Program-made: the position numbers and the translations under genes
NCBI RefSeq assembly: GCF_001949145.1
Contig: NW_019091366.1
Location: forward strand, 1,933,039 to 1,997,038
Length of the DNA: 64,000 nucleotides
Source of the DNA: Acanthaster planci
Lineage: Eukaryota; Echinodermata; Asteroidea; Valvatida; Acanthasteridae
Direction: 5' to 3'
Notes under the pieces: generated by a model
The model's input: only the letters and a program-made list of their open reading frames with translations
Databases searched by the model: none
What the model was told of the DNA's origin: nothing
In this document: in pieces, positions 1 to 12,900 of the stretch
Position numbering within the stretch: position 1 is the stretch's first letter
How the letters are laid out: the number at the start of each line of letters is the position of its first letter

Positions 1-3000
1 GCCTTGTCCACCGCCTTCTCTATCGCCTCGTCCGTTGCTAGGTTGGGTGCTTTGGTACCCTTCATTGTCAGGCTGGCCCTTACCCAACAGGGGAGATCTT
101 TCATCAGTTTGCATTCTGCCTTTTGTAGGTCACGTGTTTGTCTGCTGAAACGTCTGGACCATGGCCTTTTTATAGGCACGTGTGTTTACTTTCTGAAATC
201 GATTAATGACTCACTTATTGATTCTTCATTTAACAAGGGTAAAGCACTATTTGACACTACTCGTTCCAGATTTAGAGGTGGGCGGGAAAACTCCAGACAA
301 ACGTTACGGGAACAGTTTCAGGTGAGGACTAACGACCCAACCCACACGTCGGATCACGTGGGATTCAAACCCAGGCTACAGAGGTTCACAACTGCGTGAT
401 CTGTGCAAACCTGACTTTCTGAAGTTCAAAAGTGATGGAATGTGTGTCATGTTAAAATCTCCCTGAATGAAACCTGATCTGTTTTACTGTTGTTGAAGGC
501 AGAACGACAATGAAGGAGGATGAAAAGAGATAAAAATCACCACTTTGCTCGGGAAAACTCCTGTTGACTCCTTCCACTGTAAACGATTTATCATTTCGTT
601 CCTGATTACTGCTTTTCTCCTGGCCCCCATCCCCGGAGGTGCTCCCCCGAAAAACTCTTTGAAATGGACCTCGGCTGGATCAATCCCTTGCATTTTACTC
701 TATATACACATCCATTTTTTAACTCTCAATTCAGTTACGTTTTGAGGTATTTTTTTATATTCCTGTCAGGAATATCGAAGAGGAAACTTTAAGTTGACTG
801 CAAAAATTCTGTGAAGGTAAAGTCTCTTGGAAACAGAGCTGAGTGCTTCGGGTGAATTAACTTCCTCCTGAAAGAGGTAGTCTACCCAAGGGTTGCTTGT
901 AATTTGTCTAATTACGGTAAACATGTAGAATCAGTAAATCGTCTTTATTCATTGATGCACGATGCAAAGATGTAGACCCTTCAATTTGTAAACCCAGAAC
1001 AAATTTAACAAAAATTTTGAATAATAAATTCTTTACTAATTTCGGTGTCTGTTGAACGATGAATACAGGATGAATAAATTTCTGTGGACGGGGATACAGA
1101 GGCCTACATAAACTATGCCTTTGTAGTTTTATACGCTAAGAACTGACGTGGGGAGTCAGGTTGGGGTAATGGCTCTTCATTCGCCTTCCACCTCTGGGGC
1201 CCGGATTCGAATCCCGCTCGGTACACATGTGGATTTATTATTAGGTTTCAGTCCTTATCTGAGTCCGTGGTCTTCCCGAAACATTTATTCGAGGCTTTCC
1301 TCCCGCCTCTAAAATGACACATTTTATCATTGTCTTCTTCACCCATCATCATTCTGTATTTGAAGCGACATGCACTGTTGGATGAACAGATATTTATAAA
1401 TAAAGTCGACTTTCCAAATGCTGTTCGGCAAGTTCTAGATAAATATTTAATTTGTAGAATTAAATGTCTGGCTTTATTTTAAAAATGCTGGCTTCCACTC
1501 TTTCCACATATAGTCACGAGCACTAGCCTAGCACTTATGGTTTTAACATGTACTATTGCGGAGAACTTCATTCATTAAACTGATCGAGGAGAAGTTTCTA
1601 GAATTACTTTGTCACTTTAGGTGTGATTGTTATCTTGAAGTCATCTACCTTCAAGTCAACTTGATGTCATACATAGCAGTATTTATTTACATGATTACAT
1701 GAATCCCCCAGAATCCTTCCCACTAAAAGGTGTTTTCTTTTAGAATGAATTAATAATGATGACTTTACATTTCTTGTCTCGTCTCTAGGATTATTTGTTC
1801 ATTTATAATTCAGCGTATTTTTAGATTTACTTTTTTTCCTTTTGGGAAAAATCAGGTGATCATTTAAGTTACAGTTAAACGGTTTGACTGAGACGTTTGT
1901 CTCGTGTGAACTTAAAAAATCATGACAAAATAAACGTTTATTTTAGATGCGTTCGTGTTGCGGCAATAATACTGAGTTGTATTTCACTAAAACTGAAAAG
2001 TCACCTACACCCTCATTCTTTTCAGAACTTCGTTGAACTTTGCATTGTAAATTAGAAAAAAATCGATATAATCTGCGTAATGGGGTGCACATTTCAGCTT
2101 TTACAAAATAAATTACCTCAGCAACTTGAATGGACTATTCCTATTTTCGCGTATTATTGGAAAACAGACAGACAACTGGCGGAATAGAGGGCGCCTTTCA
2201 TCACAGTGGAAGCATAAAGCTTCTTCCCACAAAATCCTCATTCCGTTGTCACCCTGCCCTTGTGCATGTTGCTCAACAAAAGCAAATTAATGGACCGTAT
2301 CTTGTGGATTAATGTTTACTGTTAACACATTCCTACTGATTTTTTTATTTTCAAGTGGATAGTGATGTGTGTCTTTGATCTTGTTGGCATGTGCTAAGGC
2401 TACATTGAAAATTCCATCAAACTTGAAGCCCACTATACTGTAGCCTCGAGGCGGAATGCACGACGTCATTGTGTTAAGCCTTATACTTTCCATCCCGTCA
2501 TAATCAAAGAGTGACATTATCCAAGGGTTTGGTTTAGTATTGGTCTCCCCTGTAAATCATCAAATAGGCCTAGTTCTGAAATCCACCCATGCTTTAAAGA
2601 AGTAAAGAGTCTAATATCCGTTGAAATGTAAAACCTCAATCCAATGCATGCCGTAGCACGTTGAAGTTTATTTAAAATTACAATTCCCTTCAATATAAAA
2701 CATTTGAAGAAAATGCAATACAAAATGGAAATTACTGATAAGTAGGAAAGCAGCAAACATTATTTTGGTAAACTTTTGGTACATGTACAATACACATGCA
2801 CTTTTATCACATTTAGCAAGCATTATTAATTTGCATACAAATTTAATTAGTTGTAGAGTCTGCCTTCAAATTACAACACAAGTAAAAGATACACATTTTA
2901 AATTCGATTTCTGTAGTTTAATCCATGCAATCAGAATCAATTTAACAGAAGAAAGTTAATGGTGAACCGGAGATTTTTCAAACAAATTATAGAAACAAGC

Positions 3001-4245
3001 CTATATACATTCATAGCATCAGACTGTCTACAAGAGGACTGCGATAACAATAAACCAAACTGATCTAAAACCAAAAACGAAAAAAAATTGCCCAATCGTG
3101 ACAAACTGTAAACATAATTGTCATATCCATCAACCTACGATCACATTCATTATACCAACAATAGATATCTGAATGACCAATGCACACACATTGTTGACCA
3201 ACCAATAATTTGAAATAAAAATAGAAAATTTGATTATGAAAATAAAGAAAACAAAAGTGAAAAGAATCTTGAAAGCTCATAAAGTAACAGAAACCACGTT
3301 TCTAACGAAATTCTAGTGATTACAAGTTACTTTTTAAAAACATTAATAATAAATGCTCATTTAAGCACGTGAAACATGAATTCCTCTACATTAAGCTGCT
3401 CCTAAGAATATCACTAGCGCGTGAAATATGTTTTTACGATGGTTGTTTTGCCGTGTACATTGAGCACTTTAAAGATCATTTCGAGAATGAATCTATAGCT
3501 GGGTTAATGTGTGCTATCAAGAAGAAATTAAACAAATCAAAGTACACAAGAGGGCGTGATTCAGCGAAAAGACAAAAATAGACATCTGGAATTTCCAAAA
3601 CCCACAATCGTGCGCATCAGTAACTTAACTACTAATGTGGTGCTTATGCTCCAAGCATCATGTTTTCTGAGTCTGCTAAGTATGGTGTATAAGTCTCGAG
3701 TGAAAGCGAAATCGAAAATAACCCCCTCAAGTTTGCATCATTTTCATGTGTAATCCTGGTTTTGAAAATTGCATTGTAACAGAGAACTTTGGTTTAACCA
3801 TGTCAATGGAAGCCGAGATCAAGTCTCCAAATTATTGAAGATCAACAGCACCTGAACCAAGATCCAATTTCAATGGAAACTTGAAAAGTGTACTAAATAT
3901 CGAGGTAAAATATGGTAAATTATCGCCTTAATAAGAAGTTTACAAAATACAATTTTAATAGGATAGTTTAACGAAGAATATGTGCTAATGCATGGCCTTA
4001 CTCAAGGATCGAGATCCCGCGTAAATAGAACGCATTTCCCAGTCGGACCTGGTACATATCGCGAATCAAGAATTAATCTAAACACGATACGAGACTTTTT
4101 GATGCCATAGAAATGTTTGCGAATACACCGATGTGACCGATTCTAAAATGGGCGGCGCGTTTTGGGGAAGAATTACTTGTCTTAACTCAACGTCTCTCGT
4201 CAGAAAGCTCTGGTCTTCCTTGGGAGAGTGGTGCGCTTGAACGAT
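1..4245. other. Gene-free region with scattered repeats
   Basis: I see no convincing coding exon here. The open frames are short, lack recognisable domains and have no paired splice sites. The stretch holds a tRNA-derived SINE near 1155-1345. A second tRNA-like B-box match (GGATTCAAACCC) lies near 362-373, and a dispersed GC-rich motif lies at about 2183-2215. The rest is AT-rich and unremarkable. It ends at the 3' side of the minus-strand seven-pass protein gene, whose 3' UTR probably occupies some of the bases below 4246. Confidence 0.6.
1155..1345 (+). mobile_element. tRNA-derived SINE
   Basis: A tRNA-like head carries a clear pol III B box (GGATTCGAATCCC, 1203-1215) and an A-box-like segment about 35 bases upstream. 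A non-tRNA body follows. It is not a functional tRNA, because the acceptor and anticodon arms do not pair. This layout (tRNA-like head, unrelated body) is that of tRNA-derived SINEs. The family name and exact ends cannot be set without other copies. Confidence 0.5.
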
Positions 4246-6954
4246 TTACAAGAATCTTGAAAATATAAACCTGTTGACTGTGTAATTTGAGGATGTATCT
4301 GAGTCACATTCTACGCTGATCCATGGGTCGACATCCTGCTTAGGAAACAACTGAATGGTCACGTACACACTGACAACAGAGAGGATCAAGGTAGATGCGG
4401 CCCAGGCCCATCCATCGCTAAGCTGCTGAATATGAACCAAGATGTCTTCCAGCGTCTTACTGCGTTGTGACTTTTCTTCTTCATTTTCAACGCTGCTATC
4501 GTACTTAGCATGCCACTTCATTAAGATCATTTCTTTAAAATATCGCCAAGAGTACCCCGCATCCAAACCCGCAACTGCCACTGTTGGCCACAGTATAAAA
4601 AGAATCTTGTCAAGCCACGTAAAGGCTGTCCAAATCTCTAAGTGCATGACCTGAACTAGAGAGTTCTTAGGATTTCTTATCGTCGGCAAGGTGTAAAGAG
4701 TAAACGGAACCATGGAGGCAAGCCCAAAGACGCCCAAAGATAGGGATATCATCATCCACGCCCCAACAAAGTCACGAAAGCTGAGAAACCCCAGGGACAG
4801 CTCTTTGATGTCGTGTTTTGTGTCTTCGATGTTGCCCTTTCCACGTTCACTGATTTTTTTAGCAATTTCGTAAAACTTCTTACGATGTGCGATTCTGAAG
4901 AACGAGATCACGAAGCAGAAGACTCCATAGTAGAAATATCCGAACACGCCCCCAATAAATCTGAGCACAGAGAAAGCATCATTGTGGCAATTGGTTTGGC
5001 CAGATTCGAAGGCAAACGTTACGACTTTCAAAAGAATGCAGGCAATAGGTAAAGTCATGAAAAGAAAGAAATATAGAATCGGCCGATGAGGACCGTAACC
5101 TGCATGCATCTTCAAGTATTTCTTCGACCAAACTGACAAGCGGTTTCTATGTTGATCGTAACACAAAGACAGATACAGCCATCTGGATAGACAGAATGTA
5201 AGAGTGGTGGTCAGGTGAAGCAGATATGTGAAGTACCACAAAACGAAGACTGCGTTCTCCTCTTTGTCCATGAACATGACGATTATCACAAAGAAATCTA
5301 GGACATGTAAAATTACAACCCCAGCCAAAACGAATACTGGTGAAAAGGCCCACATTTTCTTGCAGCATCCATACTCTGTCAACGAGAAATGAAATTAAAT
5401 GTATCAAAATGTTGATATCGACAAGTTGATAACGACGACTATGACGACAAAGATGGTGAATTTTAAAGGGAAGATCTGGTTCATAAGTGATCGTAGATTT
5501 GCGTATTAAGAAATATAATACAATAAACAAAACTAAATTCAAAATAACAATTAATGCTTGAAATAGGACTAGAATTAAATGTCACATTGGAAGAACAAAT
5601 TCGATAGGATAAGGCAAACGAAGCGTCCAAAAGAGACTCATGAGAATGGAGATTTGAAATGTATGACGTTCCCCTGAGAAATGAAACTCCCACAAGGATC
5701 TTAAATGCAATGAACTTTGTACAGCCACACAGTCCACACTCTGGAACATCCTTGATAAAACCTATCCAGCCCTGTCTATGGCCCGCAAAAAAATCTGATA
5801 TGACACCCTTTCGGGGTTTGCATTTAACACCCGCACTGCAGAGAAATTGCAAAAATGTTCACGTGGATAGGAAGTAAATGTGGAACAGACAGCAAAATAA
5901 AAAAGAAGACAAAATACAAACTAATAGCACAGAGTATTTAGCTTTGGCAAATACAGCACCGATTCCAAGAGAGACGTGTGCTTAGACACTCTCAAGTGTG
6001 GCTATCATTCCCAGGAATAAAATATGATAAAAGGAGCGTTTGGGGTCGCTGTCGTACCTGACCAAAAATCCTCTTCCTGACCATTTTTTCCATCCTCGCT
6101 TGCTCCTGAACAAAGAGAGGAGAAAGTGTCAATCTTAAAATCAACGAGTACGTGTGACAGCACCATGGCTTCGTAGGCACCTCTTGGTCACACTTTAGTA
6201 GGCCTACATCCTGCACCTGTACATGCCGTATAGGCAATGCACGCAGTATTTTTTATCAAGGAAATGTTGCTATCACATCACATAATTAATTAAAGAACTT
6301 GGATGATGGTTAAGGTTTGAGATTCATAAGTCAGGGGGTTCGAATGAAAAAGCAGTCTACAGAGAGTCATGTTACCTCATGGTTACCACGTTTGGACCTG
6401 ATTTCCGACGGTTGTTGAAACAATTTCTTGTTTATTCTCGTGGTGAATTTAGCATAAGAAACCATTTGTTACGTTGAATTAATGCTAGACTTGTAGATTC
6501 ATATATTTCTATGAATTTTGAATCAGCTGTAGTGACCAAAAGAATAAAATCCGCACAGCGTGGAGACCGACTTAATGAACAGCTCTCAAGATGAGATAAA
6601 AGCAAAGTTGACTTTATTCCCCCTTCCGCCATTCTAAATTTTTGGTCCATCGACAACCTGTCCAGTGAAGTAAAATAAATGTATAGAATTTATCTTACCT
6701 TCACTGCGACAGCATTTGGGGCATTTTGCCACCGGATACAAGCCTAGGAGGAACAGGCCAACCTTGACGATCCGCGGGAGTTTCTTTGGCGATATGGGCT
6801 TCTGGCTTTCACATTTGCTCGGAGAAGACGTATTTTCGGATGGTTCGTCATTGTTATTAGCTGGTGGTACTGGAGCATCGTTGTTCTCTGCATTTTGATT
6901 CTCAGCATCGGTGATTTCTAGTGTAACTTGATTTTGCTCTGGTTCCTCAGACAT
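4246..6954 (-). CDS. Seven-pass membrane protein, gustatory-receptor-like (Grl) 7TM channel candidate
   Basis: Two exons, 6699-6954 and 4246-5375, join in phase 1 (donor AAG|GTAAGA, acceptor TTGACAG|AG) to give 461 residues. Residues 1-65 are hydrophilic and acidic. A short amphipathic stretch follows (KVGLFLLGLYPVAKCP, about 68-83), resembling the N-terminal 'LGLFP' stretch of insect gustatory receptors. Seven hydrophobic segments lie near 94-121, 127-155, 183-206, 225-249, 287-312, 335-357 and 408-430. A long charged loop precedes TM7, and an NYT sequon follows it, which fits an intracellular N-terminus and extracellular C-terminus. TM7 has VYVTIQLF, a weak echo of the TYhhhhhQF signature. 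Length, topology and loop pattern fit the 7TM ion-channel superfamily (Or/Gr/Grl), which is known from echinoderms. The family call is inference and no close homolog was recognised. The start is the first ATG at 6954, since the exon-2 frame alone has only a TTG. Confidence 0.6.
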
Positions 6955-9900
6955 TTTGCAGAGCTATTATTATTACAACATGGATCACGGACATATAAAA
7001 CTACGCACGTGCCTTCTGCGATTAGAAATCTCCTTGCAACCACGATGTACATGTCATCTGAAGTCTTTGTGCCTGAACCCTTGGTATGGACTGTTCGCTG
7101 ACGTTTCAAAGTCTGGAATCGTTTCAAAGTACACCATGAAATCTGGAATCATTGTAGAGAAGTAAGAGTTGTGCCCAGGAGCTATGGCTACGGCTGGAAA
7201 TATTCATGTGCACCAACAGAAGCCAACAGTCAGCTCCAGTCGCAACCGTTCTGGTTCGAGCACGGCCGAATTCATCACTACGTCAATCAATCCATAGGGA
7301 ACCAAGTCTTACCTTACACCAGGAAACTTAGGACACATCGAATCACGACGAGCGAATGGCGCCGATAGAGGCCGCCCTTTATCATTACTGGAATCACAAA
7401 CTGAAATCCAATCAAAACACACCGACAACCGTTGTGTTGGTAGCGGATGTGCAAATCGCAAAAACGCTTGAAGCATACAGTTTTTGTGCTATTTTTAGAA
7501 GCTCTGAAAAAAATTAACAAATGATCCACTTTCACGCCAAGTATTAAGTAAAGCAATCGTACAGTCTAGTCCCTAAGAAAACAACACCAGCAAATAAAAG
7601 CAAGCATGTTGGGACTGTAAAGCTTTGTTGTTGTTGTGGTTTTGGGTTTTTTTTTTCTCCACAGCATCATGTTGAATGAGCCCGACGCATTCGCTTTTGG
7701 ATTCGTCCCCTCCCCCGACACCAAAAGCTGGACACGCCTCTGATACAATCTAAGAGTGGGGAATTGCCTCTTATCGCATTAAATGCCTTCCCATATGCGC
7801 GTCAACGCTTGCATATCCGTCCAAATCTCCCCTGGGGCGATTTCGACGGCGAATGCAAGGCATGCGCGTGTTATGTTAATGGGGGTCGATTTTTGTGTCC
7901 ACAAAGGTGAAACTCATGATAAACGCATCGCGTACGAAATGCACCCCCCGTAGTACATATCCAAGGGATCCTTTAAGGAACAGGTATCAAGGCAGGACGC
8001 TTCTTCGAGTCAGGAGTAATGTCGAGTAATGTAATCATGTGCTCGTTATGACAGAAATACAAAGGATGCCCCGTTGTCGTTATTATTAGACTTGACTCAA
8101 GTCGGGATCTTGTGTGAACGAGTCTGTGTCAGCCGTTTGTACACAGCGAAATAGTTCATCTACCAAAAGTGGCAGCAGCCAATCAAATTGCTGGACTTGT
8201 TTTACGTCGTTCATACCGCCATTATAATGAAAGAGTCTACAGGTCCGACTATTTTGATTGGTGCAAATTCCAAGTCTGACTAGTATGGTGGAAATTCCGT
8301 ATACATTATGCAAGATCATGTCGACATCAATATTAATAACTACATATCAACGACGTAGGTCTGATTGGCTTATCCGTTAAGTTGCACATAATGACTGGTG
8401 ACACACGTTGTACAAAGAGCAAATCATGCTGTAATCTTTTGTCAAACAATCATTGGACCGAGTTTATTTGAATAATAACAAGGGGTCACGTGCTCATGAC
8501 ACGTGCGCACTACGTGCGTTCAATACGACAGCAAGTAACCAACAGCGCTTTGCACATTCATAGCTTTGACATCATCCTTCAAAAAATGTGTGGAGCGCAT
8601 TCGCCTCCTCCCAGCTCCTTGCGTTGGCGGTAGGTGACAAGCGGAGGGTTGGCCGGACGGAACCTGTGGGTAGAGGGCGCCCTGTATTATTACAAAGGAC
8701 GGAACTGGAAATCCTGCAAAATTTATCTCACAAGAGCGCGGGTCCAGACAATAAACAAAGAGAATCAGTATGGCTTTGAAATGGTTACAATGTATATAAT
8801 TTCATTGATATAAACTAAATCGGGTGGGTTACTCTGTTATCGTGGCAATAAAGATGATCCTGTCCTTGCTACTTTTGATACTTTTCACCTTGATTTAGAA
8901 AGATTTCCTTTGTGGTTCGAAGAAGTTTCCTCTATGATGGCTCAAAAATTTGCGTGCGCCCGGTATGCAAGCGAAGGTGGGGCCCGGGTTCTCTGTTACC
9001 ACGGCATAGAGAATTGGCTTGTACGAAGGCTTTAAAGCTCTTTGTTTATGAACAAAATAAAAATGCACAGAATGGATACCGCCTTCAGCGGATTACAAAA
9101 TAGCCTTTGTGGTAAAGGTTCCATCTTGCTTGTAATTCACTCTGTCTTCAATTGTCTCCTTAACGATGCCCTTTCGAAGAGAGAGCGAGACGGGAATAAT
9201 TGCACTGCGTCACCTTACACAAATCCAGCAGGGAATAACTTCAATTTACCTTTGATTTGATAAACCCATTCTTTTATCAATGTCTTAAATATTCCTTCAA
9301 AAAGTCTTTCTGAGCTCTAGGCCTACTTCCACAAGAGTTATGACCATCTCATTAGGCCTAAACTATTTCATTTATAATTCACGTTAGAAATTCTAAATAT
9401 CTCTTGGTAATTTCTTTTAAGATGTACTAGAAATTCAACTAATTGAGATAATAATACCGACGTAATTATTCGCTACTATAATTGCCCCAAAGGGTAAGAG
9501 CACAAGTGGTGCACGTCTATTATTATGGAGACTGGGGGCGCGCTTTACGCAAGCAAGCAGTTTTTCAAAGCAGAAGTCTTTACATTTACTCTGAAAAAAA
9601 GGGACACTTTTGAAGTTCAAATGTGTGTTTAGACACCTTTGGCCATTGTGACAAAGAAATGGGGAACGACGCAATGGATATCCATGGGCAGGACGGCGTT
9701 AGAAATAACTGGTAAAGAGATCGACGGTAGGTAATGACAGACACGGTGGAGGAAATTTACAAAATTTTCATTCCATTGTTATAAAACTAATCTTAAGGCC
9801 ATAAGTTATTGATTTCCCGAGCAATTATTGCCGATTGTGAGCTTATTGGCAACCGAGTATACATTAGTTAGATCATAGCGGATATCCATGATATATATGA

Positions 9901-12900
9901 TAATGAATATCATTTCATCCATGCGCAGATCATAGCGCAAATCGGTAATTATTTTTATGTGTATTTGCAAATCGATTTCTTTAGCCCCTTTTATGGTTAT
10001 AGGGTCTTATCCATCACTTTAAAGGCAGAAAGTGTAAATTTCAAGTTTAAAGAACTACACTGAGTACCGATTTACAGATAGTGATTTTTCCGAAATTAAA
10101 CATACGGTAAGCGCAGGTAATATGTGACCATGAAGCTCATTTACATAATTTGCATAAAGACTGATGAAACAATTAGAAAGAAACATTGGTTGTTGGGAAG
10201 AGTAACAACTACTCTTCCTTTGAATGCTACAACTTGCATCATGTTGCATCCACAGTTAAGATGCAAAGTATGACGTCATCACCAAAGGCAGCATGAGACA
10301 GCGTGATGTGCAGGCAATATGGGACACTGATTCTAAGACAATGTAAAGACATTATAATTATTTTGAACTGGAAAATATTTACACACGGAATTTCACTTAC
10401 TTAACATGTTTAATGTAAATAAAAGCATCCTTTGACATCTCCATACATAAACTCAGACAAGACGTGTAATTATCTCACTATAAAAATGCAATTTCACAAA
10501 TTATTTCAAATTGCCTCGTCATACTTGGAATTAAGATAAAAGTGTATGAACACATGCATCATATCGTGACATGTATGCCAACACTTTTATTTCACACCTG
10601 ATATACTGTTAAATGCTGTTTTGGCTGCATTATAATTGCCCATGCAAGCCTATAATTTGTTGTCAGAACCATGTCTTTGGCTCTGCATGCATTGATGGCT
10701 GTCTGCATGTCTTCAGGCAACCACAAAGCCCGGCGTGATTTCCGAACATATTTGACTGGCATCTGAATAAAAAGGATAGCGAAATAAAAGTTATCCACAA
10801 AGCCTAATTCTTAATAAATATTACTAATTATAGGCTTAAACAAACAGAAAGTTAACATCAAACTGTAAGTATTTACCCAAATCACCATGAGACTTATTTG
10901 ACAGGCAAACAAATCCTGTCCGCCATATTGGATTTCCCATATTACTTACACCTCGTTGTGATAGTGGAGCTCGCATTCAATGCCTTATTATACACAGGAC
11001 CCCACACGCTGACCTAGCTCAAAAGACTTCACAAAATCGCAAAATATGACGGAAATTCAGAATATCCCCGGACAGTTTTACAGTTTCAGTAGAGGCCTAT
11101 TTGGTAAAATACCTATTTTTAGCTCAATGTCATGCAAAAGCTCGGAAGTCGTTGGATCTGCCTCTGATTTCGCTTTCAAACACAACGTCCAACGTCTGAT
11201 GCAACTCTTTGACCATTTCATCTTCCATCTACTCTGCGCGCCGCGCTGCACCCTGAGAGAACTCAGACCGTGTAGTTAATTTCTTCAAGCGTGAGCGAAC
11301 CGCGGAGTCGTGACCATGCATGGGTTTCCCGCCGTTTCCTTAAGGAAGCTATAGCGATAAGGGTGAATTTATAGATCGTGAGATACAGAGTGGTCCCGCA
11401 TTTTTCATTTTATTGGATTTTGGGGAATAAGTTACACAAGCTTCACTATGATGTTATTCGTATGGTGTACCAAATCAAGCGGCCAATGAAAAGGCAAAAT
11501 ACCGGAAACCGAAAACTGGCCATTTTAAGTGCTTTCATTTCATTCCAAGGAAATAACGGTGCATGGACGGAGATATTGGACCAACAAAATGAACAATTAC
11601 ATGCCATGCGTACGAATTGTCACTTATTTTTTAGAAAAGGTCCCCCTTATTCCATAAACGAAACTTGTAAGAAAAGTCGTTTGATATACATGTATTTTGT
11701 AACACACCGGCATATAACAATTTTCGACAATTTACTCAAAGCTTGAGTGTGCCGACATTGTCTCCTGTATTGAACTTCTGCGGTGTTTGTACTGCAAAGA
11801 GTGAAGAGTTGAATTAGCACAAATGGTGTTGCCCTCGTGGTGACAAGACTGTGTATACCAAATAACGTAATCAAACACCGCAAATTTGGAGAGTCAAAAT
11901 AATAAAAACGGCACTGTTTGAATACAGCATCTATGTGCTAAAATGCTGTAGTCTGCATAAGATTTATGTATTCAAGATTTAAGATTCAAATAATTTTATT
12001 ATGCCTCCAAGCAGGGAAAATTCGGATGGCCTTCTGCATACAATAAAAATACACCAAAAATACAAACTAAAAACCAATTAGTCTTTAAAATTTGAAATTT
12101 AAACCTATCAACAAACCCGAGGAATATCAATCAAAAATATTCAATATTCAATAGACAAAAATATTGGTAAAGATACTGCTCGAGATGTGCGTCCTGGAAA
12201 GATCACCAGTAAGGAAAGTAAGATTACCAATTGAGACCGAAAATCAGCCTGTTTCTACTCAAAAGCCCAGCAGTTCAAAGACGCACAATCGAGATTTTGC
12301 AGACTTCATTTTGGGCCACAACCGACAACACAGAAGGCAATGCTACCTAATTGGCGAACCTCACTTTGCCGGTAAACCATTTTCCCGCTCTCGGCAGATT
12401 TGTGCAGTTCAAGCAACCAAACACTAACTGTGGACATCCGACTTTCCATATTTTACTTACTACGAACTATAAGCAATAGCCTCATCATTTTTTTAACGGG
12501 CAACATCCAATTTTGCCCGTCCATAATGACGATAGAACAAAGTCCGCCGTCTTACCTTGATGACCGGTGGTTGCTCGGCTCTGAGGGTCGGCTGAAATCA
12601 CAAATACAAACCACCTCCGGATAATCGTTTCACGCAAATTGTCTGACGAGAGTATTCCGCGCACTTTTTGTTTTTATTTCGCGCCCTTTCGCTGGCTTGA
12701 ACCCCTAACTGTAATAAATGTGATTTTTGGCGGCCCATTAGAGGAGAACGGAACCGTTTAGAGTTAAAAGGAAAATGAGTTCAACATACGTCAATGTATT
12801 AAGTAAAAGTCATGGCTACTTGAAATTAAGAATAGGGGAAATGTAATCACCCTGCTTCTTGGAAGGGGGCTTTCAGTGGACAGAACAAACAACTTATTTT

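Noticed and set aside
4-399. 131-residue plus-strand frame at the window edge
   Set aside because: No domain, no splice context, and tRNA-like repeat sequence at its end; I see nothing to support coding.
1155-1230. A functional tRNA gene
   Set aside because: Only the B box is well formed; the arms do not pair, so a SINE fits better.
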